Source: JAFANK01 sp036741695 (GTDB lineage: Bacteria; Vulcanimicrobiota; Vulcanimicrobiia; Eremiobacterales; Eremiobacteraceae). From it: 64,000 nucleotides of DNA. The DNA lies in assembly GCA_036741695.1 (NCBI GenBank), contig DAINRU010000009.1, positions 1 through 64,000 on the forward strand. The letters are read 5' to 3'. Both the position numbers and the translations under genes were made by a program. The notes under the pieces are model-generated. The model was not told the origin of the DNA. It saw only the letters and a program-made list of their open reading frames with translations, and did no database searches. How positions within the stretch are numbered: position 1 is the first letter of the stretch; each line of letters opens with the position of its first letter. Positions 25,110 to 33,404 of this stretch are shown piece by piece.

Positions 25110-25793
25110 TTATTTGCGCGCGACGATCATGAGATTGAGCGCATCGCGATCCGACGCGATGAATGCACCGGCCACGACCGCGCCCAGGTTATTGAGCGCG
25201 TAGAAGGGCACCTTGGCGGCACGCACGATGACGCTTCGCCCCACGGCGTTGCGCTCGCCCCAGTGCTGGATAGCGAGATTGAGGGCCTGCGCGCCCACAG
25301 CGACGCCCGTGCCCTCGCGCAGCGACTCGAGCACCGTCAGCCGGCAGCCCTCGATCAGATGCATCAGTCCGATCGGGGTGAAGCGGTAATAATCGTGGGG
25401 TGCTTCGTGCACTTCCCAGTACTGCGGCGCGCTGACGATGAGGATGCCGCCCGGGCGCAGCACTCGCGCGCATTCGGCCAGGACCGCGCGCGGTTCGGGC
25501 ACGTGCTCGATCACCTGCGTGCACATGACTGTGTCGAAGGAGCCGTCGTCGAAGGGCAGAGATTCGGCGCGCCCGCGAACGTCGGCGCCGGCATTGGAGG
25601 GATCGTCGAAACCCACCCACTCGGACACAGCGCTGGGCAGTGTCGCGTAGGGTCGCTCGCCGCAGCCGACGTCGAGCAGGCGCCCGCGCCCGTAGGTCGA
25701 GAGAGCGCGCGCAACGTCACGGGAGAGATCGCGTAGCACGAGCCAGTCCGGGAAGAAGAAGGGAACGCTGGGCGTCGTCCGTCGCTGCGCCAT
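25110..25793 (-). CDS. Class I SAM-dependent methyltransferase
   Basis: A 227-aa Methyltransf_11-type protein. SAM-binding motif I is RLLDVGCGERPYATLP, followed by acidic VGFDDPSN, then SLPFDDGSFDTVMCTQVIEH and the motif III segment RVLRPGGILIVSAPQYWEVH, with HDYYRFTP downstream. That last motif is common in methyltransferases of surface-glycan clusters. The ATG at 25793 gives the natural N-terminus. It is preceded on the minus strand by a second methyltransferase with a 10-bp gap. The substrate is unknown; neighbours suggest a sugar or lipid-linked glycan. Confidence 0.85.
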   Translation of the reverse strand: MAQRRTTPSVPFFFPDWLVLRDLSRDVARALSTYGRGRLLDVGCGERPYATLPSAVSEWVGFDDPSNAGADVRGRAESLPFDDGSFDTVMCTQVIEHVPEPRAVLAECARVLRPGGILIVSAPQYWEVHEAPHDYYRFTPIGLMHLIEGCRLTVLESLREGTGVAVGAQALNLAIQHWGERNAVGRSVIVRAAKVPFYALNNLGAVVAGAFIASDRDALNLMIVARK

Positions 25794-25803
25794 GGCGGGT
25801 TCG

Positions 25804-26496
25804 CTAGCGCTTCTCGCACACGAGCACGGGGTGGAACGACAGCTCGCCCAGATGCGCGGCGTTGAGCAGCGATCGTAGCCAGCGCGGTTCCCACTCGTGC
25901 AGCTTCGGAGGCCCGTAGGTATTGCCGATGATCGCCGTGATGGCAAAACCGCGCTCGCGCAGCCTGCGCTTGACGAGCGGCGTCGTATACATGCGGTCGA
26001 TGGGCTGCAAGACGACCCACGCCGGCCGGTCGAATAGATCCGCGAGCACGCGCAACAGGAGCCACGGCACGTGGATATAGTTGGGAAAGGAGAGCAAGAG
26101 CACGCCGCCCGGACGCACGATGCGATGGACGCGTGCGAGCAGATCCCACGGACGGATGAGGTGCTCGATGACTTCGGCCAGGATGACGACGCCGACCGAG
26201 TCGTCGGCGTAGGGCAGCTCCGCCTCGATATCGCCGGTCTGCACGCCCGGCAGCGTGCCGGCAAGCGCGGCCACAGCGGTCGAGCTCTGCTCGATGCCGA
26301 GCAGCTCGCTGCGGCGGTACAGCCCTTCGGCGGCGAGCCGTTCGAGCAAGAGCCCGCTGCCGCAGCCCAGCTCGACGACCGGTCCCGCCGGCCGCGCCGC
26401 GCGCAACCACTCAAGCATACCGGCGTACCATGAGGTCACACGACGCTCGCGCCCGGCATAGTGCGCATCGTACCAGTGCTTGGTCGTCCCGGCCAT
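25804..26496 (-). CDS. Class I SAM-dependent methyltransferase
   Basis: A 230-aa protein with SAM motif I in GPVVELGCGSGLLLERLAAE, acidic GIEQSS at the second strand, LPYADDSVGVVILAEVIEHL, and HRIVRPGGVLLLSFPNYIHV. It resembles methionine-biosynthesis MetW-like and glycan methyltransferases. I choose ATG 26496. The longest frame, from 26541, would overlap the divergent glycosyltransferase start by 8 bp, which is unusual, though neither start has a clear Shine-Dalgarno. It is the upstream member of a two-methyltransferase unit on this strand. Confidence 0.82.
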   Translation of the reverse strand: MAGTTKHWYDAHYAGRERRVTSWYAGMLEWLRAARPAGPVVELGCGSGLLLERLAAEGLYRRSELLGIEQSSTAVAALAGTLPGVQTGDIEAELPYADDSVGVVILAEVIEHLIRPWDLLARVHRIVRPGGVLLLSFPNYIHVPWLLLRVLADLFDRPAWVVLQPIDRMYTTPLVKRRLRERGFAITAIIGNTYGPPKLHEWEPRWLRSLLNAAHLGELSFHPVLVCEKR

Positions 26497-26533
26497 ACGT
26501 TGTAACCATCGGAGAAACCGATGATGTAGTGTA

Positions 26534-27631
26534 GTGCGCATCCTGCATTTCGATTCTGATTCGCTGGGGACGCCGTATGCCGGCGGCCAAGCGCGCCGGA
26601 CCTACGAGATCAACACCCGCATCGCGCGCCGCCACGAGGTCACGGTCGTCACCGCCGGCTTCCCGACGCTGCGCGACGAGACCGTGGACGGCGTGCGCTA
26701 CGTGCGCATGCTGCCGCTTCCCCACCCCGCCAACTTCATCTGGTATTTCATCGAGATCGGGCCACGCGCGCTGCTCGCGCAGGCCGACATCATCGTCGAA
26801 GATTTTAGCGCGCCGCTCAGCGCGAGCGGTCTGCCGCTGTTCGTACGCCGGCCGGTCGTGGGCGTGGCGAGCTATCTCTTCGGCAAGCAAGCGGCGCAGC
26901 GCTACCATCTGCCCATCGACCGCTGGGAGACGGCGGCGATCGGCCGCTACCGCAACCTCATCGCGCTGACCCGCGTGCAAGAGATGCAGCTGCGAGCCTG
27001 CTCGCCGCGGGCGACCATCCGCATCATCCCCAACGGCGCGGATGACGAAGCATTCGCCAATCCGTGGATCGGCGACGAGGAGTACATCGCCTTCATCGGC
27101 CGGCTCGACTGGGACATGAAAGGTCTCGATCTGCTGCTCGACGCCGCAGGCGGACTGCCGGCAGCGCTGCCGTTGAAGATCGCAGGCGACGGTCCGGGCC
27201 GCGTGCGGTTAGAGGCCGCGATCGACGCGCGTGGCTTGCGCTCGCGCGTCACGACGCTCGGCCGGCTCGAAGGCGCGCAGCGCCATCGCTTCCTCGCGCA
27301 CGCCAAGGCGCTCGCCTTCACATCGCGCTACGAAAACCAGAGCCTGGTCGGGTTGGACGCGCTTGCGGTGGGCGTGCCGATCGTTGCCTTCGCCGTTGAA
27401 AGCTCGCGCGAGCTGTTCGGCGATGCGGCGATTCTCATCCCGCCCTTCGACAGCGCGGCGCTCGCCGCGGCGCTCGGCACGCTCGCGACGGCGCAGTCGC
27501 AAGCGCAGGGGCTCTCCGCGACGGCTCGTGCTCGCGCCACCGCGTTCACCTGGAACAATGCCGCTCGCGATCAAGAGCAGTTCTATGGTGATATTCTCGC
27601 GCGCGAGGCGCGTGCAAGGGAGGCCTCGTAG
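26534..27631 (+). CDS. GT4-like glycosyltransferase
   Basis: A 365-aa GT-B fold glycosyltransferase. N-domain features are MRILHFDSDSLGTPYAGGQA, with a gap for the acceptor loop, and RIARRHEVTVVTAGFPTLRD. The C-domain has IRIIPNGADDE, YIAFIGRLDWDMKGLDLLLD, KIAGDGPGR and the donor site AFTSRYENQSLVGLDALAVG. The usual second glutamate of the E-x7-E motif is not evident, which may mark a distinct subfamily. The start is GTG 26534. The gene is divergent from two methyltransferases and followed by murJ, suggesting a role in envelope glycan synthesis. Confidence 0.83.
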   Translation: MRILHFDSDSLGTPYAGGQARRTYEINTRIARRHEVTVVTAGFPTLRDETVDGVRYVRMLPLPHPANFIWYFIEIGPRALLAQADIIVEDFSAPLSASGLPLFVRRPVVGVASYLFGKQAAQRYHLPIDRWETAAIGRYRNLIALTRVQEMQLRACSPRATIRIIPNGADDEAFANPWIGDEEYIAFIGRLDWDMKGLDLLLDAAGGLPAALPLKIAGDGPGRVRLEAAIDARGLRSRVTTLGRLEGAQRHRFLAHAKALAFTSRYENQSLVGLDALAVGVPIVAFAVESSRELFGDAAILIPPFDSAALAAALGTLATAQSQAQGLSATARARATAFTWNNAARDQEQFYGDILAREARAREAS

Positions 27632-27657
27632 CCCTTGTCGTAAGCCCTTCGTACCCC

Positions 27658-29220
27658 ATGAAACGCAGCGTGACCTCGTCGACGGTCGCCGTGATGCTCG
27701 CCACGCTCCTCAGCATGGTCCTGGGCTTCGCGCGCGAAGTCGTCAACGCGAGGTACTTCGGCGAGCGCTGGGAGCTTGACGCCTTCTTGGTGGCCGCGAT
27801 CCTGCCGACGCTCGTCTTTGGGGTCTTCAATGGTGCGCTCGTCAGCGCGCTTGTCCCCATCTTCAGCGGGTATTTCGCCGAGGGCCACGATGAAGAGGCC
27901 TGGCGCTTGTCGAGCACCGTGATCAACGCGCTCGTCATCATGCTGTCCGCGCTTGCCTTCATCGCGTGGATCGCGGCACCGCTGCTCGTGCGCGTCGTCG
28001 CCAAAGGTTTTCCCCAGCCAGAGGCTGCCGTCACGACGGTCATGACGCGAATCCTCATGCCTGCCATCATCGCCACCTCGATCGCCGGAGTCGTGCAGGC
28101 GCTGCTCAATGCGCAGCGCCGCTACCGGGCGGCATCGCTGCAGGGCGCGGCGCTCAACGTCTGCACGATCGTCGCTGTGCTCCTGCTCTTCCGGTCGTAT
28201 GGCATCTACGCACTGGTCTTCGGGACCGCCGTGGGTCTGTTCGCGCAGTTGCTCATCCAACTGCCGAGCTATCTGCAGCGCTGCAAGTATCGCTTCGTGC
28301 TCGATCTGCATCACCCGGGGCTGCAGAGCTTGGCCGTCATCCTTGGGCCGATCATCGTCGGCTCGGCGGTCGGTCAGGTCAACTTGCTCTTCGACAAGTA
28401 TTTCGCGTCGACGCTGGAGCCGGGCAATATCGCGGCCATGCAGTACGCCACAAAGGTCGTGGGCTTCCCGCAGCAGCTCTTCGCGGCCGCCATCGCGACC
28501 GTGATCTTCCCCATCCTCTCGGCGCAGTTCGCGACCAATGAACTGGTCAAGCTACGCGCCACCGCCTTCAACGGCCTACGCATGACCGCGCTCATCACCA
28601 TTCCCGCCGCCTTCGGGCTCATCGCGCTGGCCCGGCCGATCATCAGCGTGCTCTTCGAGCGCGGTGAGTTCACCTCGGGCGACGTCGTGCGCACAGCCGG
28701 CGCCATGCAATTCTATGCCGTGGGGCTGCTCGGTATCGCGGCCAGCATCGTGCTGACCCGCTGCTTCTTCGCCATGCACGACTCGAAGACGCCCGTGCTC
28801 ATCGCCTGCGCCGTGATGGTGCTCAACGTCGTGCTGTCGGCGCTCTCCGTCGGACGTTTTGGGATCAACGGTCTGGCGGCGTCGAACTCGCTCGCCTCGC
28901 TGGTCGAGGCTGCCGTTCTCGTCGTGCTCTTCACGCGTCGCGTCGGCAGCGCAAGCGAGCCATCTGGCGGCGGATCGTTCGCGACGACCGTGCTTGCCTC
29001 GGGGGCGATGGCGGTGGCTTCTTCGGCTGTGTCGACCGCGCTGTGGCGAGTGGCGGCGCCGTTCTGGCGGCACGCAGCCGTCCTGCTCGTCGCCATGATC
29101 GCAGGCGCCATCGCGTTTCTCATCGTCGGCATGGGTTTGCGCATGCGCGAGCTCGGCGAGATCCGAACGTTTGTGGCCGCACGCCTGCATCGGGGCGCGC
29201 GCTCCGCGGCGCCCTTATGA
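27658..29220 (+). CDS. murJ: MurJ/MviN-family lipid II flippase
   Basis: A 520-aa polytopic protein with about fourteen hydrophobic segments. It begins TVAVMLATLLSMVLGFAREV, followed by VNARYFGERWELDAFLVA, the highly conserved MurJ start with the essential Arg/Asp positions. Other typical parts are GALVSALVPIFSGYF and LFERGEFTSGDVVRTAGAMQ. MurJ flips undecaprenyl-linked peptidoglycan precursor across the inner membrane. No other peptidoglycan gene is nearby. A role in polysaccharide export is the alternative, but the N-terminus favours the MurJ branch over Wzx. Confidence 0.92.
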   Translation: MKRSVTSSTVAVMLATLLSMVLGFAREVVNARYFGERWELDAFLVAAILPTLVFGVFNGALVSALVPIFSGYFAEGHDEEAWRLSSTVINALVIMLSALAFIAWIAAPLLVRVVAKGFPQPEAAVTTVMTRILMPAIIATSIAGVVQALLNAQRRYRAASLQGAALNVCTIVAVLLLFRSYGIYALVFGTAVGLFAQLLIQLPSYLQRCKYRFVLDLHHPGLQSLAVILGPIIVGSAVGQVNLLFDKYFASTLEPGNIAAMQYATKVVGFPQQLFAAAIATVIFPILSAQFATNELVKLRATAFNGLRMTALITIPAAFGLIALARPIISVLFERGEFTSGDVVRTAGAMQFYAVGLLGIAASIVLTRCFFAMHDSKTPVLIACAVMVLNVVLSALSVGRFGINGLAASNSLASLVEAAVLVVLFTRRVGSASEPSGGGSFATTVLASGAMAVASSAVSTALWRVAAPFWRHAAVLLVAMIAGAIAFLIVGMGLRMRELGEIRTFVAARLHRGARSAAPL

Positions 29221-29230
29221 CGAAGTCTCG

Positions 29231-30070
29231 ATGTCGGACCTGACGTTGCGCCTCGCGCTCACCAAGAACTATCTCGCCAAGCATAACAAGCTGCGGCCCA
29301 GAGTCGCCATCGTGCTGGGCTCCGGCATGGGGATGGTCGCCGACATGGCGGAGAACCAGACGGCGATCGCCTACACGGACATCCCGAACTTCCCCGCCAC
29401 AAGCGTCGCCGGCCACAAGGGCCGCCTTGTGTTCGGACGCACGAGCGGCGGCGTCCCACTCGTCATCTTCGAAGGCCGGCCGCACTACTACGAAGGTTTC
29501 ACCTTGGCACAGGTGGCGTACCCGGCGTACGTCGCTCACGCGCTTGGCGTCACCACGTTCATCGCCACCAACGCGGCGGGCGGGATCGACGCCGCGTTCG
29601 CACCCGGCGATCTCATGCTCGTGCGCGATCATCTCAACCTCATGGGCGACAACCCGCTGCGCGGACCAGAGACGCGTGCATCCGGGCCGCGCTTCCCCGC
29701 ACTGCGAGACGCCTACGATCCGCAGCTGCTCGATCTGGCGCTGCGCGTCGCTCGGGATTCGCACATACGACTGCACTTAGGTGTGTATGCGGCGATGAGC
29801 GGGCCGTCGTACGAGACAGACGCCGAGCTCCACATGCTGCACGAGCTCGGCGCGGATGCGGTCGGCATGTCGACGGTCCCCGAGGTGATCGCGGCGCGGG
29901 CTCTCGGTCTGCGCGTCATGGCGCTGTCGGTGATCGCAAACGACGCCATGCCGCGGCGTCGCCGCCCGCCCGCCGACGTCGATCACGCCGGTGTGTTACG
30001 CGTGGTGGAGCAGGCCACGGGAGACGTCCGGACGCTGCTCGAGGGCGTCATCGCAGGGCTCGACGCGTGA
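29231..30070 (+). CDS. punA: Purine-nucleoside phosphorylase (trimeric type)
   Basis: A 279-aa enzyme that cleaves purine (deoxy)nucleosides with phosphate to base plus (deoxy)ribose 1-phosphate. Phosphate- and nucleoside-binding motifs are VAIVLGSGMGMVADMA, SVAGHKGRLVFG, FEGRPHYYEG, FIATNAAGGID, AAMSGPSYETDAELHML and DAVGMSTVPEVIAARAL. The base-contacting Asn is in VIANDAMP. The ATG 29231 start removes 20 upstream residues that lie partly inside murJ. Its stop overlaps the next GTG, so it is coupled with the pyrimidine enzyme. Together with deoB this completes ribose salvage. Confidence 0.94.
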   Translation: MSDLTLRLALTKNYLAKHNKLRPRVAIVLGSGMGMVADMAENQTAIAYTDIPNFPATSVAGHKGRLVFGRTSGGVPLVIFEGRPHYYEGFTLAQVAYPAYVAHALGVTTFIATNAAGGIDAAFAPGDLMLVRDHLNLMGDNPLRGPETRASGPRFPALRDAYDPQLLDLALRVARDSHIRLHLGVYAAMSGPSYETDAELHMLHELGADAVGMSTVPEVIAARALGLRVMALSVIANDAMPRRRRPPADVDHAGVLRVVEQATGDVRTLLEGVIAGLDA

Positions 30071-31377
30071 CTGCGGGCGTCGCCGCACTCATCCAGCGTA
30101 AGCGCAACTGTCTCGAGCACAGCAGGGACGAGATCGACGCGCTCGTTCGCGCGTATAGCTCCGGCGAGATCGACGACGAGCAGTTCACCCCGTGGCTGCG
30201 CGCGGTGACGAGAGTAGGGCTCACGCGCGATGAGACCACCTGGCTCACACTGGCGATGGCCCACTCTGGTGTCACGCTCTCGTGGAGCGACGTTGCCGGG
30301 ACCGTCGTCGATAAGCATTCCACCGGCGGCGTGGGCGACGCGGTGAGCCTCATCGCCGTTCCGCTCGCCGCTGCCTGCGGCGTCAAAGTCGCAAAGCTCT
30401 CGGGCCGCGCTCTCGGCCACACCGGCGGAACGATCGACAAGCTCGAATGCGTGCCCGGGCTGCGCACGGACCTCTCGGTGGGCGCCTTTGAAGCGCAAGT
30501 CGCCGACGTCGGCTGCGCGATCGCCCAGCCCACGGACGAGATCGCGCCGGCGGACAAGAAGATGTACGCACTGCGCAATCGCACGGGCACGGTCGATGAC
30601 GTCGCGCTCATCACCGCCTCAGTGCTGAGCAAGAAGATCGCCGGCGGAGCCAAGCACATCGTGATCGACGTGAAGAGCGGCCGCTGCTCGCTCATGCCGA
30701 CGTGGCCGCAAACGCTTGCCCTGGCGCGCAGCATCGCCGACGTGGCCTGGCGTTGCAGCCTTCATGCCACCGTCCTCGTCACAGACATGGATGCGCCGCT
30801 CGCCGCATCGATCGGCGACGCGCTCGAGCTCGACGAGGCCTTGAGCGTTCTCCAAGGGCGCGAAGGCGGGAAGCTGCGCGAGGTCTCGCTGGCCGTCGCC
30901 GAAGCGATGCTTGCCCTTCCCCATGGCGACGACCGCTCCGCCGCTCCGGCGCGCATCGCAACGCTCGAACACGCGCTGCGCAGCGGTGCCGCCTATGCGT
31001 GCTTTGCCGCTATGGCGTCGGCGCAGGGCGGCAACGTCATGGCGTTCGACCGATCGTGGGAGGCGGCGCTAACCGTTACCGCCCGGGGAACGGGCTTTAT
31101 CTCTGGCATCGATGGGCGCGCCATCGGCGAAGCCGTCGCGGCGACCAAGCGCGAAGCCGGTGGACCCGCGAGCGCCTGCATCGGCGTGCGCATGCGCAAG
31201 ACCGAGGGTGACGCCGTGGCGCGCGGCGAGCCGCTCGCCGACGTGTTCTCTCCGGTAGCGGCGGACCGTCTCGCGCAGATCGTGTCCGGCGGAATACAGC
31301 TCTCCGAAGAACCGCAGCCTGCTCGACCGGCAGTCATCGAGCGGGTGCGCGGCGACCAATTCGGGCTAGAGATGTAG
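30067..31377 (+). CDS. deoA: Pyrimidine-nucleoside / thymidine phosphorylase
   Basis: A 436-aa enzyme of the nucleoside phosphorylase-II family that splits thymidine or uridine with phosphate. Signature stretches are TVVDKHSTGGVGDAVSLIAV, LSGRALGHTGGTIDKLE, YALRNRTGTVDD and IVIDVKSGRC. The last corresponds to the phosphate-site DVKxGxGAFM, but here reads SGRCSLMPT, a departure from the consensus. The GTG start overlaps the punA stop. The final TAG lies within a half copy of the dispersed palindrome. Thymidine-specific (deoA) and broad pyrimidine (pdp) forms cannot be separated. Confidence 0.9.
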   Translation: MTAGVAALIQRKRNCLEHSRDEIDALVRAYSSGEIDDEQFTPWLRAVTRVGLTRDETTWLTLAMAHSGVTLSWSDVAGTVVDKHSTGGVGDAVSLIAVPLAAACGVKVAKLSGRALGHTGGTIDKLECVPGLRTDLSVGAFEAQVADVGCAIAQPTDEIAPADKKMYALRNRTGTVDDVALITASVLSKKIAGGAKHIVIDVKSGRCSLMPTWPQTLALARSIADVAWRCSLHATVLVTDMDAPLAASIGDALELDEALSVLQGREGGKLREVSLAVAEAMLALPHGDDRSAAPARIATLEHALRSGAAYACFAAMASAQGGNVMAFDRSWEAALTVTARGTGFISGIDGRAIGEAVAATKREAGGPASACIGVRMRKTEGDAVARGEPLADVFSPVAADRLAQIVSGGIQLSEEPQPARPAVIERVRGDQFGLEM

Positions 31378-31394
31378 CAGCGGACCTTTGAAGC

Positions 31395-31414
31395 AACGGA
31401 CCTTTAGGTCCGTT
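31395..31414. repeat. Dispersed palindrome, copy 4
   Basis: AACGGACCTTTAGGTCCGTT, 18 bp after deoA and 18 bp before the RmlD-like gene. It is preceded by a half copy (GCAGCGGACCTTTG, 31377-31390) that begins at the deoA stop codon, giving a tandem arrangement like that upstream of sucC. Confidence 0.9.
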
Positions 31415-31431
31415 CGTGCAATACGCAGACG

Positions 31432-32307
31432 ATGCAGATCGCCGTCATCGGATCAAATGGCCAGATCGGCAGCGAGGTCGTCCGTGCCGCGCAGGCAGCG
31501 GGCATCGCGACGATCGAGTTGCGCCACGCGGACTGCGAGGTCACCGATAGCGCGAGTGTCGCACGCGCCTTCTCGAGGCTGCGCGCCGGCGACGCGGTCG
31601 TCAACACCGCCGCTTTCCACCGGACGGACGACTGCGAGGATGCCGCCGATCGCGCGCTGTCGGTGAACGCGCTTGGCGCCTATCGCGTCGGCGCAGCCGC
31701 GCGGGCGCGCGGCGCGACCTGCATCTATCTGAGTTCGGACTTCGTCTTCGACGGATCGCGAACCACGCCATACGTGGAGAGCGACGTGCCCCGGCCGATC
31801 AACATGTATGGCGCCAGCAAAGCGACCGGTGAGATGCTGCTGCGCGCCGTGGGCCCGGAGCACTATGTCGTCCGCGTCTCTGCTGTCTTCGGTCCGGCAG
31901 GTTCGAGCGGCAAGGGCGGCAACTTCGTCGAGAGCATGGTCGCGCGGGCGCGCGCCGGCATGGCGCCGGAGGTGGTCGACGACATCGTCATGGCGCCGAC
32001 GTCAGCGGTGGATGCGAGCGGGTTGCTCGTACAGCTGCTACAGCGCCGAGCGCCTTTCGGCATCTACCACCTCGCCAACGCCGGACAGTGCAGCTGGCGC
32101 GAATTCACCGATGCGATCTTCGAGCTTATCGGCTCACCGGTCCGCGCGCGGCCGGTGAAGGCCTCCAGCCAAAGCGGCAAGGCTCGCCGCCCGCTCTACT
32201 CGGTGTTGGCAAGCGAGCGTCTCGCTGAGCTCGGGCTGCACGCGCGCGACTGGCGTGTGGCGTTGCGCGCGTATTTGAGAGATAAAGGCCATCTGATTCA
32301 GAGTTGA
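31432..32307 (+). CDS. RmlD-like dTDP-4-dehydrorhamnose reductase family protein
   Basis: A 291-aa short-chain dehydrogenase of the RmlD_sub_bind family. It has the nucleotide-binding IAVIGSNGQIGSEVV, VVNTAAFHRTDDCEDA, YLSSDFVFDGSRTTPY and the catalytic YGASKATGEMLL (YxxxK), with WREFTDAIF near the C-terminus. RmlD makes dTDP-L-rhamnose; related proteins reduce other nucleotide sugars. rmlA, rmlB and rmlC are absent here, so the exact substrate is uncertain. It is separated from deoA by a palindrome and converges on an epimerase gene. Confidence 0.85.
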   Translation: MQIAVIGSNGQIGSEVVRAAQAAGIATIELRHADCEVTDSASVARAFSRLRAGDAVVNTAAFHRTDDCEDAADRALSVNALGAYRVGAAARARGATCIYLSSDFVFDGSRTTPYVESDVPRPINMYGASKATGEMLLRAVGPEHYVVRVSAVFGPAGSSGKGGNFVESMVARARAGMAPEVVDDIVMAPTSAVDASGLLVQLLQRRAPFGIYHLANAGQCSWREFTDAIFELIGSPVRARPVKASSQSGKARRPLYSVLASERLAELGLHARDWRVALRAYLRDKGHLIQS

Positions 32308-32313
32308 GAGATA

Positions 32314-32333
32314 AACGGATCGAAAGATCCGTT
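32314..32333. repeat. Dispersed palindrome, copy 5
   Basis: AACGGATCGAAAGATCCGTT, only 7 bp after the RmlD-like stop, in the 44-bp gap between two convergent genes. Both strands could use it as a 3' hairpin, although neither side has a real run of T. Confidence 0.9.
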
Positions 32334-32351
32334 GCTTCGATGCTGTAGAGG

Positions 32352-33404
32352 TTAGACCGCGGTCGTGCTCGGATCGCGCTGTGCCGACCAGACCGAATCG
32401 AATCCTGCGCGCGATCCCCAGATCTCTTCGAGCAGTGTCATCCAGGCGATATTGTAATAGCGTGGGTGGGCGAGTTCCGTCGGGCTGTCGACGGGCACGT
32501 GGCGGAGAATCCCTTCGATCGACTCGAGCACGGTCACGTGGGGCGTGAAGCCGACCCGGTCGGTGAGCTTGCGGTTGTGGCAGCGGTAGTTGCGATTGAT
32601 CGCAGGCACGGGCGCGTCTTCGAGCTGCACGGTGCGGCCGCGCAGCGACAGCGATCCGGCGACCAGCATGGCCAGCTGGCGGATCTGGAAGTTCTCGTGC
32701 ACGACGTTGAAGATCTCGCCTCCCAGGCTGCCGGCCTTCGCCTCGATGCAGCGCAGGTGTGCCTCGGCGACGTCGTGGATGTCGACCAGCGGCCGCCACA
32801 TCCAGCCTCCGCCGTGGAGGAAGAGCTTGCCGCGCAGCAGCGCGTCCTTGATGAAGGTGTTGACGACCAGGTCCAGCCGCAGGCGCGGACTGAAGCCGTA
32901 GACGGTGCCTTGACGCAAGATGACCGGAGCGAATCGTTCGTCGGCGGCGGCGAGCAGCGACTGCTCGGCGGCGTGTTTCGACTCCGAGTATGCGCCGCGC
33001 GGCTTGACACGAGCCGTCTCGTCGAACGTCCCATCGCCGAGTCCGTCGTAGATCGACGCGCTCGAGCCGAAGGTGAAACGGCGGATGCCGCGAGCCCGGC
33101 AGGCGAGCGCGAGCGTCTCGGTCGCGGTGGCGTTCATCTCCCAGTTGGCAGCGGTGTTATATTCGGCGGTCGGATCGTTGGAGAGCCCGGCGAGGTGCAC
33201 GACCCCCTCGACGCCGTCGAGCGCGCTCGGGTCGAAACTGCGCACGTCGGCTTGCACGAGCTCGATGCGCTCGATGAGCCGCTCGATCGGTTTGCGGCCC
33301 CAGTACAGCCGGTCGAGCACGCGCACCTCGTGCCCGGCATCGAGGAAGCGCTCGCTCAGCACCGTGCCGATATATCCGGCGCCGCCGGTCACCAATATCT
33401 TCAC
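32352..33404 (-). CDS. NAD-dependent nucleotide-sugar epimerase/dehydratase
   Basis: A 350-aa extended short-chain dehydrogenase. The Rossmann motif is ILVTGGAGYIGTVLSERFLD, with D in VLDRLYWG for NAD. Further motifs are VVHLAGLSNDPTAEYN, FGSSASIYDGLGDGTFDE and the catalytic GAYSESKHAAEQSL (YxxxK), then LRQGTVYGFSPRLRLDLVVN. It resembles UDP/dTDP-sugar 4-epimerases and the SDR group in glycan clusters; the sugar is unknown. The GTG start overlaps the stop of the OstA-like gene, and the two form an operon with the aminotransferase upstream. Confidence 0.87.
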   Translation of the reverse strand: MKILVTGGAGYIGTVLSERFLDAGHEVRVLDRLYWGRKPIERLIERIELVQADVRSFDPSALDGVEGVVHLAGLSNDPTAEYNTAANWEMNATATETLALACRARGIRRFTFGSSASIYDGLGDGTFDETARVKPRGAYSESKHAAEQSLLAAADERFAPVILRQGTVYGFSPRLRLDLVVNTFIKDALLRGKLFLHGGGWMWRPLVDIHDVAEAHLRCIEAKAGSLGGEIFNVVHENFQIRQLAMLVAGSLSLRGRTVQLEDAPVPAINRNYRCHNRKLTDRVGFTPHVTVLESIEGILRHVPVDSPTELAHPRYYNIAWMTLLEEIWGSRAGFDSVWSAQRDPSTTAV

